DNA from: Sinomonas atrocyanea
GTDB taxonomy: Bacteria; Actinomycetota; Actinomycetes; Actinomycetales; Micrococcaceae
Assembly (NCBI RefSeq): GCF_030812675.1
Contig: NZ_JAUSTE010000018.1
Location: forward strand, 1 to 43,190
Direction: 5' to 3'
Length of the DNA: 43,190 nt
Below, piece by piece: positions 15,901 through 22,757 of the stretch. The notes below the pieces were generated by a model. That model did no database searches. It saw only the letters and a program-made list of their open reading frames with translations, and was not told the DNA's origin. The position numbers and the translations under genes are program-made. Numbering within the stretch: position 1 is the stretch's first letter; every line of letters starts with the position of its first letter.

Positions 15901-17292
15901 TCAGGCGCGGACGAGCTCCTCCTCGGCCCCGGCCCCCGTGGCCCCGACCTCGGCCTCGCCGCCCTCGCCGTGGCCGTGACCGGCGATCATGGTGGTCTCG
16001 TCGAACGGCAGGCGGCCGGAGAGCACCTCGGTCGCCTGGGCGGCGTCGATCTCCTTGGTCCAGGTCCCCATGAGGACCGTGGCCACCGCGTTGCCGGTGA
16101 AGTTGGTCAGGGCGCGGGCCTCGGACATGAACCGGTCGATGCCGACGATGAAGGACACGCCGCCCACGAGCTGCGGGGCGTGGGCCTGGAGGCCGCCGGC
16201 GAGGGTGGCGAGGCCGGCGCCGGAGACGCCCGCGGCGCCCTTGGAGGCGACGATCATGAAGATGAGCAGGCCGATCTGCTCACCGAGGGCGAGCGGCTGG
16301 CCCATCGCGGTGGCGATGAACAGGGAGGCCATCGTCAGGTAGATCGCGGTGCCGTCGAGGTTGAAGGAGTAGCCCGTCGGCACGGTGACGCCGACCACCG
16401 GCTTGGAGACGCCGAGGTGCTCCATCTTGGCGATCAGGCGCGGCAGGGCGGCCTCGGAGGAGGACGTCGAGACGATGATGAGGTACTCGCGGCCGAGGTA
16501 CTTCATGAGCTTGAAGATGTTCACGCCGGAGACGACCTTGAGGACCGTGCCGAGGACCACCACGATGAACAGGATGCAGGTGATGTAGAAGGCGATCATG
16601 AGCGTCGCGAGGCTGAGGACTGCCTTCCAGCCGGTGGCGCCGACCACGGCGGCGATCGCGCCGAATGCGCCGATGGGCGCGACCCACATGATCATGATGA
16701 GAATCCGGAAGACGAGGGCCTGCGCCTGGGCGATGAAGTCGAGCAGCAGCCGGCCGGTCTTGCCCATGCGCTGGAGCGCGAAGCCCACGAGGAGGGCCAC
16801 GAAGAGGGTCTGGAGGACGTCGCCGGCGGTGAGCGAGGAGAGCAGGGACTTGGGGATGATGCCGAGGAGGAAGTCCGTGGTGCCTGCCGACTCGGTGGCC
16901 TTGTAGGTGGCGTCCTTGAGGTTGAGGCCCTGGCCCGGGTGGACCAGGTTGCCCACGACGAGGCCGATGCCGAGCGCGAACGTGCTCATGACCATGAAGT
17001 ACAGCAGGGCGAGGCCGCCGACCTTCCCCACCGTCTTGGCCTTCGCGATCGACCCGATGCCCAGGACGATCGTGCAGAAGATGACCGGGGAGATCATCAT
17101 CTTGATCAGGGCCACGAACCCGTCGCCGAGCGGCTTGAGGTTCGCGGCGAACCCGTCCTTGCCCGGGAACATGAGGCCCACGGCCACGCCGAGAACCACC
17201 GCGATGACGACGGCGATGTAGAGCCAATGGGTGCGGTCGACCGACTTCTTCTTCGCGGGCGCCGCATCGGGTGCCGTAGGCGACATTGCCAC
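15901..17292 (-). CDS. dctA: C4-dicarboxylate:cation symporter DctA (SDF family)
   Basis: A 463-aa membrane protein of the glutamate/dicarboxylate symporter family. Diagnostic parts are ISPVIFCTIVLGIGSI, the serine-rich hairpin STSSSEAALPRL, VPTGYSFNLDGTAIYLTM and VGIDRFMSEARALTNFTGN, whose Arg/Asn residues line the dicarboxylate site. The tail has a His/Gly/Glu-rich stretch. The GTG at 17292 is 6 bases after AAGGAG, better placed than the ATG two codons later. It diverges from a CitA/CitB-type two-component pair across 124 bases, which argues that the pair senses C4-dicarboxylates and controls this importer. Confidence 0.93.
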   Translation of the reverse strand: MAMSPTAPDAAPAKKKSVDRTHWLYIAVVIAVVLGVAVGLMFPGKDGFAANLKPLGDGFVALIKMMISPVIFCTIVLGIGSIAKAKTVGKVGGLALLYFMVMSTFALGIGLVVGNLVHPGQGLNLKDATYKATESAGTTDFLLGIIPKSLLSSLTAGDVLQTLFVALLVGFALQRMGKTGRLLLDFIAQAQALVFRILIMIMWVAPIGAFGAIAAVVGATGWKAVLSLATLMIAFYITCILFIVVVLGTVLKVVSGVNIFKLMKYLGREYLIIVSTSSSEAALPRLIAKMEHLGVSKPVVGVTVPTGYSFNLDGTAIYLTMASLFIATAMGQPLALGEQIGLLIFMIVASKGAAGVSGAGLATLAGGLQAHAPQLVGGVSFIVGIDRFMSEARALTNFTGNAVATVLMGTWTKEIDAAQATEVLSGRLPFDETTMIAGHGHGEGGEAEVGATGAGAEEELVRA

Positions 17293-17364
17293 GGAGTGCT
17301 CCTTCGTTGATACCTTGACTTCTGGCCCGGGTGGGCCGGTTCACACTCCACTGTGGATGACGCT

Positions 17365-17393
17365 GTGACAGACCTCACCGTTGCGGTCATATT
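17365..17393 (+). promoter_or_regulatory. promoter candidate for the two-component operon
   Basis: GTGACA (17365-17370), 17-base spacer, CATATT (17388-17393). Transcription would begin near 17400, just before the ribosome site at 17402-17410. It lies in the divergent gap with dctA, whose own promoter I could not place. Confidence 0.5.
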
Positions 17394-17416
17394 GGTCACT
17401 GGGAGGAGGAGAGCCG

Positions 17417-19066
17417 ATGCGCCCGCTGAGTCTCGCAGCCCGGATGCTCTGGACCCTCGTGCTCGCCGTCATCGTGCTCACGGGGTTCATGGGGACGGCG
17501 ATGTACGTCGATGCCCGGGACCAGACGCATGAGCAGGCCGGGCGCCGCACCCTCGCCGTGGCCTCGGCCCTCGCGGACAGCCCGTTCGTGGTGGACGCGG
17601 CCCGGCGCGCCGCCGCCGTCAGCCCCACCACCGCCCTCCAGCCGTACGCGATGGAGGTGATGGCCGACGCGGGCCTGGACTTCATCACGATCATGGCCCC
17701 GGACCGGACCCGGTGGACGCACCCCGACCCCACCCAGATCGGCGGCAAGTACATCGGCAGCATCGACCAGGCGCTCGCCGGGCGCCCGTTCACCGAGGAG
17801 GTCGAGGGGACCCTGGGACCCTCCGTGCGCACCATCGTGCCGATCAGGGACGGCGGGAAGGTCATCGGCATGGTCGCCGCGGGCGTCACGGTGAGCGCCA
17901 TCGAGGTCGCCGTCGCCGGCCGGCTGCCCGCGCTCCTGGCGATCGCCGCCGCCGTGCTCGCCCTCGGCTCCCTCGGCTCGCTCGGCGTGGGGCGGTACCT
18001 CAAGCGGGTCACGCGCGGCTACGGGCCCGAGCAGCTCGGCCAGCTCTTCGCCTACTACGAGTCGGTGCTGCACTCGGTGCGGGAGGGGGTCCTCCTCGTG
18101 GACGCCAAGGGGCGCGTGGTGATCCGCAACGACCAGGCTTCCAGGCTCCTCGGCCTGCCGGAGGCGCCGGACGCGGACGACGCCGGCCCCCCCGCCTCGC
18201 GCGGGCGCCGCCGCTCCCTCCCCGCGCCGCCCGCCCTCAGCCGGCTCGGCGTCCCGGGGAGCCTGCGCGAGCTGCTCGCGAGCGGACGGACGGCGCGCGA
18301 CGAGATCCATGTGACCGACGAGCGCGTCCTCGTGGTGAACCAGGAGCCCGCGGTGTCGCAGGAGGGCCGGCGCAGCCGCGTCCTCGGTTCGGTGGCGACG
18401 CTGCGGGACCAGACGGAGATCGAGGCCCTCGGCAACGAGCTCGAGACGATGCGCACGCTGTCCGACGCGCTCAGGAGCCAGACCCACGAGCACGCCAACC
18501 GGCTGCACACCATCGTCTCGCTCCTCGAGCTCGGGCAGACGGACCGGGCCCTGGCCTTCGCGACCGACGACCTGCGGCTGAGCCAGTCGCTGGCCGACGA
18601 GCTCGTCGTCTCGATCGACGAGCCGGTCCTCGCCGCCCTCATCATGGGCAAGGCGGCCCAGGCCAACGAGCGGGGGGTCCGGTTCGATGCGGAGGCCACT
18701 GCGTCCCTGGCCGGGGCGGGGCTCGCGGCGGCCGACCTCGTGACCATCGTCGGCAACCTCGTCGACAACGCCATCGACGCCGCCGCTGCGGCGGACGCCC
18801 CGCGCTGGGTCTCGCTCGAGATCGCCGAGCACGGGACCTCACTCGTGATCGAGGTCGCCGACTCGGGGCCCGGCGTCCCCGGCGGCGAGGCGGAGAAGAT
18901 CCTGCGCTACGGATACTCGACCAAGCCCCATGCGGGCCACGGCCGCGGGCTCGGCCTCGCCCTCGTGAAGCGGTCCGTCGAGCGCCTCGGCGGCACCCTG
19001 TCCATCACGGGCGGGGCCGGGGCCGTGTTCACGGTCGAGATCCCGCGGAAGGAGGCCGCGCCGTGA
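17417..19066 (+). CDS. CitA/DcuS-family sensor histidine kinase
   Basis: A 549-aa membrane sensor. A first membrane segment (about 11-30) leads to an extracytoplasmic Cache/PAS domain (about 35-165), then a second membrane segment (about 169-190), a cytoplasmic PAS region (about 215-330), a dimerisation domain with phospho-acceptor His357 in SQTHEHANRLH, and an ATPase domain with NLVDNAID, DSGPGVP and GHGRGLGLALVK. Carboxylate-binding residues of the family are present: Arg99 and His102 (RTRWTHPDP, IGGKYIG) and Arg138 (GPSVRTIVPI). GAGGAGG precedes the ATG at 17417. Stop overlaps the regulator start. Ligand is probably a C4-dicarboxylate or citrate; dctA next door favours the former. Confidence 0.92.
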   Translation: MRPLSLAARMLWTLVLAVIVLTGFMGTAMYVDARDQTHEQAGRRTLAVASALADSPFVVDAARRAAAVSPTTALQPYAMEVMADAGLDFITIMAPDRTRWTHPDPTQIGGKYIGSIDQALAGRPFTEEVEGTLGPSVRTIVPIRDGGKVIGMVAAGVTVSAIEVAVAGRLPALLAIAAAVLALGSLGSLGVGRYLKRVTRGYGPEQLGQLFAYYESVLHSVREGVLLVDAKGRVVIRNDQASRLLGLPEAPDADDAGPPASRGRRRSLPAPPALSRLGVPGSLRELLASGRTARDEIHVTDERVLVVNQEPAVSQEGRRSRVLGSVATLRDQTEIEALGNELETMRTLSDALRSQTHEHANRLHTIVSLLELGQTDRALAFATDDLRLSQSLADELVVSIDEPVLAALIMGKAAQANERGVRFDAEATASLAGAGLAAADLVTIVGNLVDNAIDAAAAADAPRWVSLEIAEHGTSLVIEVADSGPGVPGGEAEKILRYGYSTKPHAGHGRGLGLALVKRSVERLGGTLSITGGAGAVFTVEIPRKEAAP

Positions 19067-19788
19067 GCGCCGCGAGGCCCCGAGGCGGCGCTGCCCCCGG
19101 GATCCGGGTGCTCGTGGTCGAGGACGAGCCCATCGCCGCTGCCGCGCACGCCGCGTACCTCGGCCGGGTCCCGGGATTCGTCCACGCCGGGACGGCGCAC
19201 GACGGCGCGTCGGCCCTGCGCCTGGCCGGCGAGCTGGCGGCGGCCGGGGAGCCGGTGGACCTCGTCCTGCTGGACATGAACCTGCCCGACCTGCACGGGC
19301 TGGACGTCGGGCGGCGCATGCGGGCGGCGGGCCATCCGGTGGACATCATCGCGATCACGGCGGTGCGCGAGCTCCCGGTGGTGCGCCGGGCGATCTCGGT
19401 CGGCGTGGTGCAGTACCTCATCAAGCCGTTCACCTTTGCCGCGTTCGCCGAGCGGCTCGAGCACTACCGCGCCTACCGGGAGGCCCTCGCGGACGGCGCG
19501 GGCCCGGCGTCCCAGGCTGCCGTGGACGAGGCGCTCGCGGTGCTCCGCGCGCCGGTCGCCACGCCCCTGCCCAAGGGCCTCTCGGCGGGGACGCTCGAGG
19601 CGATCCGCGACGTACTCCGGGCCAAGGGCGCGCCCGTGTCCGCCTCGGAGGTGACCGAGGCCGTCGGCGTCTCGCGGGTGACGGCCCGGAGGTACCTCGA
19701 GCACCTCGCCGAGACGAAGGAGGTCACGCGCTCGGCCCGGTACGGCGCGCCGGGGCGTCCCGAGAACGAGTACCGCTGGATCGGCTGA
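19063..19788 (+). CDS. CitB/DcuR-family response regulator
   Basis: A 241-aa two-component regulator. The receiver domain has acidic residues at VVEDEP (20-22), phospho-acceptor Asp71 in LLDMNLPDLHG, Thr99 and Lys121 in YLIKPF. The C-terminal output domain (about 180-241) is the CitB-type helix-turn-helix with VSASEVTEAVGVSRVTARRY. GTG at 19063 overlaps the kinase stop as GTGA, so the two are made together. Likely targets are dctA and its own operon, by proximity. Confidence 0.93.
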   Translation: MSAARPRGGAAPGIRVLVVEDEPIAAAAHAAYLGRVPGFVHAGTAHDGASALRLAGELAAAGEPVDLVLLDMNLPDLHGLDVGRRMRAAGHPVDIIAITAVRELPVVRRAISVGVVQYLIKPFTFAAFAERLEHYRAYREALADGAGPASQAAVDEALAVLRAPVATPLPKGLSAGTLEAIRDVLRAKGAPVSASEVTEAVGVSRVTARRYLEHLAETKEVTRSARYGAPGRPENEYRWIG

Positions 19789-19863
19789 GGGCCGCCGCGG
19801 AGGCCCTGTCGCGAGCGGCGCAAGCAGCCTAGATTTGATGCAGGAACAGCGAGAGGACGCACG

Positions 19864-20067
19864 ATGACCCACAGCCTCGATTTCGGCAACACCGAGGACG
19901 ATGACCTCACCGAGCCCCTCGACGGCCGCGACAGCCAGGCCCCGGAGGGGTCGAGCGACAATCCGGAGACCATGGACGAGCTCGACCCGCTCCACGATCC
20001 GCGCCGGATGATCGAGCTCGACTCCGAGGAGGAAGAGAACCCCGACGTCGAGCTCGGCATCGACTGA
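19864..20067 (+). CDS. small acidic hypothetical protein (67 aa)
   Basis: Not recognised. 24 of 67 residues are Asp or Glu, there are only three Arg and no Lys, and it has no Cys, no signal peptide and no membrane segment; it is expected to be disordered. It contains runs such as EDDDL and SEEEENPD. The ATG follows GAGAGGACGCACG, a usable ribosome site. It lies 75 bases after the response regulator, on the same strand and before the cold-shock gene. Codon use resembles its neighbours (G/C at third positions), which supports a real gene. Function unknown. Confidence 0.6.
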   Translation: MTHSLDFGNTEDDDLTEPLDGRDSQAPEGSSDNPETMDELDPLHDPRRMIELDSEEEENPDVELGID

Positions 20068-20220
20068 CAGCCCCGGCCGGGAACGGCCGCGCAGAAATAG
20101 GTCCTGCGTGGCGCTCGCACCGGCGGCCCCGCTCCTGTACCGTTGTACCTGTAGTCGTTGTGTTTCACGTTGTGCCTGTACGGCTCCTGCCTCCACCGGA
20201 TGGCCAGGGCGGTGCGTGCT

Positions 20221-20270
20221 AGCGGTTTTACGAACACCGCTGCATATCAGGTCCCGACCGTCGGGACCTG
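20221..20270 (+). promoter_or_regulatory. two tandem hairpins in the cold-shock mRNA leader
   Basis: Hairpin A: AGCGGT (20221-20226) with ACCGCT (20236-20241), 9-base loop. Hairpin B: CAGGTCCCGA (20248-20257) with TCGGGACCTG (20261-20270), 10 perfect pairs round a 3-base loop, ending 21 bases before the csp start. Cold-shock genes usually carry long structured leaders that control stability and translation with temperature; the role of these hairpins is inferred. Confidence 0.6.
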
Positions 20271-20291
20271 CACCGACCCCGAAGGGCAGTC

Positions 20292-20495
20292 ATGACAACC
20301 GGCACCGTCAAGTGGTTCAACAGCGAAAAGGGCTTCGGCTTCATCGCCCCCGACGACAACTCCGCTGATGTGTTCGTTCACTTCAGCGCCATCGAATCGA
20401 ACGGCTACCGCGAGCTCCTCGAGGGCCAGAAGGTCGAGTTCGAGACCCAGCAGGGCCCCAAGGGCCTCCAGGCCGCCAAGGTCCGCCCGCTCTGA
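20292..20495 (+). CDS. CspA-family cold-shock protein
   Basis: A 67-aa single-domain RNA/ssDNA chaperone. Both nucleic-acid-binding motifs are intact: RNP1 as KGFGFIAP and RNP2 as VFVHFSAI, after the usual [10 protein letters not shown] start. Length is standard. The upstream ~224 bases to the previous gene hold a likely long leader with two hairpins and an imperfect direct repeat (CGTTGTACCTGTA at 20141-20153 and CGTTGTGCCTGTA at 20168-20180). It ends in front of a strong hairpin shared with the convergent SDR gene. Confidence 0.97.
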   Translation: MTTGTVKWFNSEKGFGFIAPDDNSADVFVHFSAIESNGYRELLEGQKVEFETQQGPKGLQAAKVRPL

Positions 20496-20535
20496 TTCGA
20501 GGACGCCCCGCACGGGGCGCCTGTGAGCAGTGAGC

Positions 20536-20574
20536 CCGAGAGGGCCGGCAGCGATTCGCTGCCGGCCCTCTCGG
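20536..20574. terminator. bidirectional terminator, 17-bp perfect stem
   Basis: Bases 20536-20552 pair perfectly with 20558-20574 around loop GATTC. It lies between the convergent csp (ends 20495) and SDR (ends 20629) genes, so it can stop both transcripts. There is no T-tract on either side, as often seen in actinobacteria. Confidence 0.8.
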
Positions 20575-20628
20575 CGTCTCGGGACCCAGACCCGGCCCGG
20601 GGGCGGCCCGGCCGGGAGCCGGATCCTC

Positions 20629-21474
20629 CTAGACGTGGTCTCGCCAGGAGTGGCGCGGGTCGTACCCGAGCAGCCTGCGGGCCTTGTCGATCCCGAGCAG
20701 GGTCTCGTGCTCGCCCAGGCCCTCCCGCACCTGGACGCCGGGGAAGACCTCGGCGGCCAGCGAGGCGGAGCTGCGCGACATGACCGTGTCCGCCGCGGCG
20801 ATGATGTACGCCTCGAAGCCCGGATGGGCAGACTGGAGGGCGCGCTCGACGGCCTGCGCGCCGTCGCGGGCGTCGATGTAGCCCCACAGGTTCCACTTGC
20901 GCTGCAGCGGGTCGGCGTCGAACGAGGGGAACGCGGCATAGTCCTCGGGCACCATGACGTTGGAGAACCTGAAGGCACTGATGCTCAGCTCAGGGTCCCA
21001 GCGGCACAGCTGGATCGCCATCTGCTCCTCGAGGTGCTTCACGAGCGAGTAGGTGCTCTCGGGCCGGGCCGCGTACTCCTCGTCGACCGGGATGTAGGGC
21101 GGCGGTGTGTCGAAGGGCAGCCCGAGCACGGTCTCGCTCGAGGCGTAGGCGATCCGCTTCACGCCCGCCCGCCTCGCCGACTGGAACACGTTGTATGTGG
21201 CCAGCATGTTGTTGCGGAACGTCGCGGCGTCCGGGACGAGCCCGGGTGCCGGGATCGCGCCGAGGTGCACGACGGCGTCGATCCCGGCGTGGCGGTCGTC
21301 GACACCGAGGAAGGCGTCCACCACCTGGCCGTAGTCGGTGAGGTCGGTGCGGATGAAGCCGGGGTCCCGCTCCCCCGCCACATCGAGGCTCCACACGCGG
21401 TGGCCCGCCTCGCGCAGGTGCGTCAGGACCACCCGCCCGAGCTTCCCGCTTCCTCCGGTGAGCACGATCTCCAT
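20629..21474 (-). CDS. NAD(P)-dependent extended SDR / epimerase-dehydratase
   Basis: A 281-aa extended short-chain dehydrogenase. The nucleotide-binding motif is LTGGSGKLGR at the start, Ser of ASSET and the YSLVK Tyr/Lys pair form the active site, and VVHLGAIPAPG is the usual mid-strand. It resembles uronate-dehydrogenase/UDP-sugar epimerase-like proteins, but I cannot assign a substrate. AAGGGGAG lies before the ATG at 21474. It is 82 bases downstream of the FMN-reductase gene on the same strand and might be read through from its promoter. Confidence 0.85.
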   Translation of the reverse strand: MEIVLTGGSGKLGRVVLTHLREAGHRVWSLDVAGERDPGFIRTDLTDYGQVVDAFLGVDDRHAGIDAVVHLGAIPAPGLVPDAATFRNNMLATYNVFQSARRAGVKRIAYASSETVLGLPFDTPPPYIPVDEEYAARPESTYSLVKHLEEQMAIQLCRWDPELSISAFRFSNVMVPEDYAAFPSFDADPLQRKWNLWGYIDARDGAQAVERALQSAHPGFEAYIIAAADTVMSRSSASLAAEVFPGVQVREGLGEHETLLGIDKARRLLGYDPRHSWRDHV

Positions 21475-21556
21475 GAACTCCCCTTCCCGTGCGGCCCGTG
21501 TGGCCACTGCCGACCATCCTTGTCCGGTTGGGCCGCGGCCGCCACCCCTGCGCGCG

Positions 21557-22132
21557 TCAGAGCGCGGCGGCCCCGGCACGGACGGACTCGAGGGCCTTGG
21601 TCCAGGTCACGAGCTGGTCCAGCATCGGATCGACCGAGGCGGCCTGCATCTCGGTCGGAGCGAAGGCCGAGAAGTTCTCGAAGTCGCCGAAGAGCGAGAA
21701 CATGCCGGTCTTCTGCACGTGGGCGATCTGGAGTTCGGAGAGGATCCCGCGCAGGTGCTCGACGGCGCGGACGCCGAACGCCGAGCCGTAGGAGACGATC
21801 CCCGCGGCCTTGTTGGCCCACTCCGCGTTGAGGTAGGAGAGCGCGTTGGCCAGGGCCGGGGCCACCGAGTGGTTGTACTCGGGCGTGACGAAGATGAAGC
21901 CGTCGAACTCGTCGATGCGGGCAGAGAATTCCTTGGTGGCCTCGTTGCTGTACTGCTGGTAGCCCGCGGGGACGGCCTCGTTGAGGAGCGGGAGGTTGAA
22001 GTCGGCGATGTCCACGAGCTCGAACTCGACCTCGGGCTGGCGCTCCTGGGCGCGTGCGAGCACCCACTCGGCGACCTGGAGGTTGTTGCGGCCCGGACGC
22101 GTGCTGCCGGTGATGACGGCGATCTTGCTCAT
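21557..22132 (-). CDS. NAD(P)H-dependent FMN reductase-family oxidoreductase
   Basis: A 191-aa flavodoxin-fold reductase. GSTRPGRNN (9-17) is the FMN phosphate loop, and TPEYNHSVAPALANAL is the family active-site segment. Such enzymes reduce FMN, quinones or azo/nitro compounds. AAGGAG precedes the ATG at 22132 by 6 bases; a start 24 bases upstream would run over the ribosome site. It diverges from a MarR gene across 97 bases carrying three copies of one operator motif, so it is very likely under control of that regulator. Confidence 0.9.
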   Translation of the reverse strand: MSKIAVITGSTRPGRNNLQVAEWVLARAQERQPEVEFELVDIADFNLPLLNEAVPAGYQQYSNEATKEFSARIDEFDGFIFVTPEYNHSVAPALANALSYLNAEWANKAAGIVSYGSAFGVRAVEHLRGILSELQIAHVQKTGMFSLFGDFENFSAFAPTEMQAASVDPMLDQLVTWTKALESVRAGAAAL

Positions 22133-22144
22133 ATGCTCTCCTTG

Positions 22145-22156
22145 TTGACGCATCAA
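22145..22156. promoter_or_regulatory. MarR operator copy 1 (TTGA-N4-TCAA)
   Basis: TTGACGCATCAA, an inverted repeat TTGA/TCAA with a 4-base spacer, 13 bases upstream of the FMN-reductase start. It is the first of three identical-form sites in the divergent gap. Confidence 0.7.
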
Positions 22157-22163
22157 TCAAAAC

Positions 22164-22175
22164 TTGATGGTTCAA
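22164..22175. promoter_or_regulatory. MarR operator copy 2 (TTGA-N4-TCAA)
   Basis: TTGATGGTTCAA, centred 19 bases from copy 1. Its left half doubles as the predicted -35 box of the MarR gene, so binding would block RNA polymerase. Confidence 0.7.
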
Positions 22176-22193
22176 CTACAGCATGGGCATAAT
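22164..22193 (+). promoter_or_regulatory. promoter candidate for the MarR gene
   Basis: TTGATG (22164-22169), 18-base spacer, CATAAT (22188-22193). Both boxes touch operator copies 2 and 3, which fits autorepression. Confidence 0.55.
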
Positions 22194-22204
22194 TGATGTG
22201 TCAA
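22193..22204. promoter_or_regulatory. MarR operator copy 3 (TTGA-N4-TCAA)
   Basis: TTGATGTGTCAA, centred 29 bases from copy 2 and beginning at the last base of the predicted -10 box of the MarR gene, where bound protein would cover the start of transcription. Confidence 0.7.
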
Positions 22205-22229
22205 ACATCTGGGGACCTGAGGAGACGCT

Positions 22230-22748
22230 GTGAGCACCCACACCACGGCCGGGCCGCACTGGCTCGACGAACGCGAGAAGGACGTCTGGCTGGCGCTGCG
22301 CCGGCTCGTGTGGGGCCTCACCCCCGCCATCGACAGGCAGCTCACGAGGGACTCGCGGCTGTCCGGACCCGAGTACTCGGTGCTCGCGACGCTCTCGGAG
22401 TGCCCCGACGGCGTGCTGCGCTCCGGGACCGCTGCGCAGGAGCTCGGCTGGGAGCGCAGCCGCCTCTCCCACATCCTGCGGCGCATGGAGGCCAAGGGGC
22501 TCGTCCACCGCAGCTGCTCCGCGGACGACGCCCGCGGTCAGGACGTGACCCTCACCGAGGCCGGGAGGGCCGCGATCACCGAGGCGGCGCCCGGCCACGT
22601 CGAGTTCGTCCGGCGCGTTGTCTTCGACCCGCTCACGCCCGACCAGCAGGACGTGCTCGGGCAGGCATGCCACCGGATCGCGGAGGCCATCGCGGCGGCC
22701 GAGGGCGGGCCCGTGGGATCCGCCGCGTCCGGGGACGGCGGCCAGTAG
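22230..22748 (+). CDS. MarR-family transcriptional regulator
   Basis: A 172-aa winged-helix dimeric regulator. The HTH region runs from LSGPEYSVLATLSECPDG through AAQELGWERSRLSHILRRME, and the wing is CSADDARGQDVTLTEAGRA. There is no clear redox cysteine pair; the single Cys in the wing region could respond to oxidants but this is speculation. GTG at 22230 follows TGAGGAG. It is divergent from the FMN reductase, with three TTGA-N4-TCAA sites between, and followed after 9 bases by the SRPBCC-SDR gene, probably in one operon. Confidence 0.92.
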   Translation: MSTHTTAGPHWLDEREKDVWLALRRLVWGLTPAIDRQLTRDSRLSGPEYSVLATLSECPDGVLRSGTAAQELGWERSRLSHILRRMEAKGLVHRSCSADDARGQDVTLTEAGRAAITEAAPGHVEFVRRVVFDPLTPDQQDVLGQACHRIAEAIAAAEGGPVGSAASGDGGQ

Positions 22749-22757
22749 ACTGCACGG

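Noticed and set aside
20161-20170. TGTTTCACGT, half of the parS consensus
   Set aside because: Only the left half matches; the right half has one of six bases. It is in a cold-shock leader, far from parA, and single.
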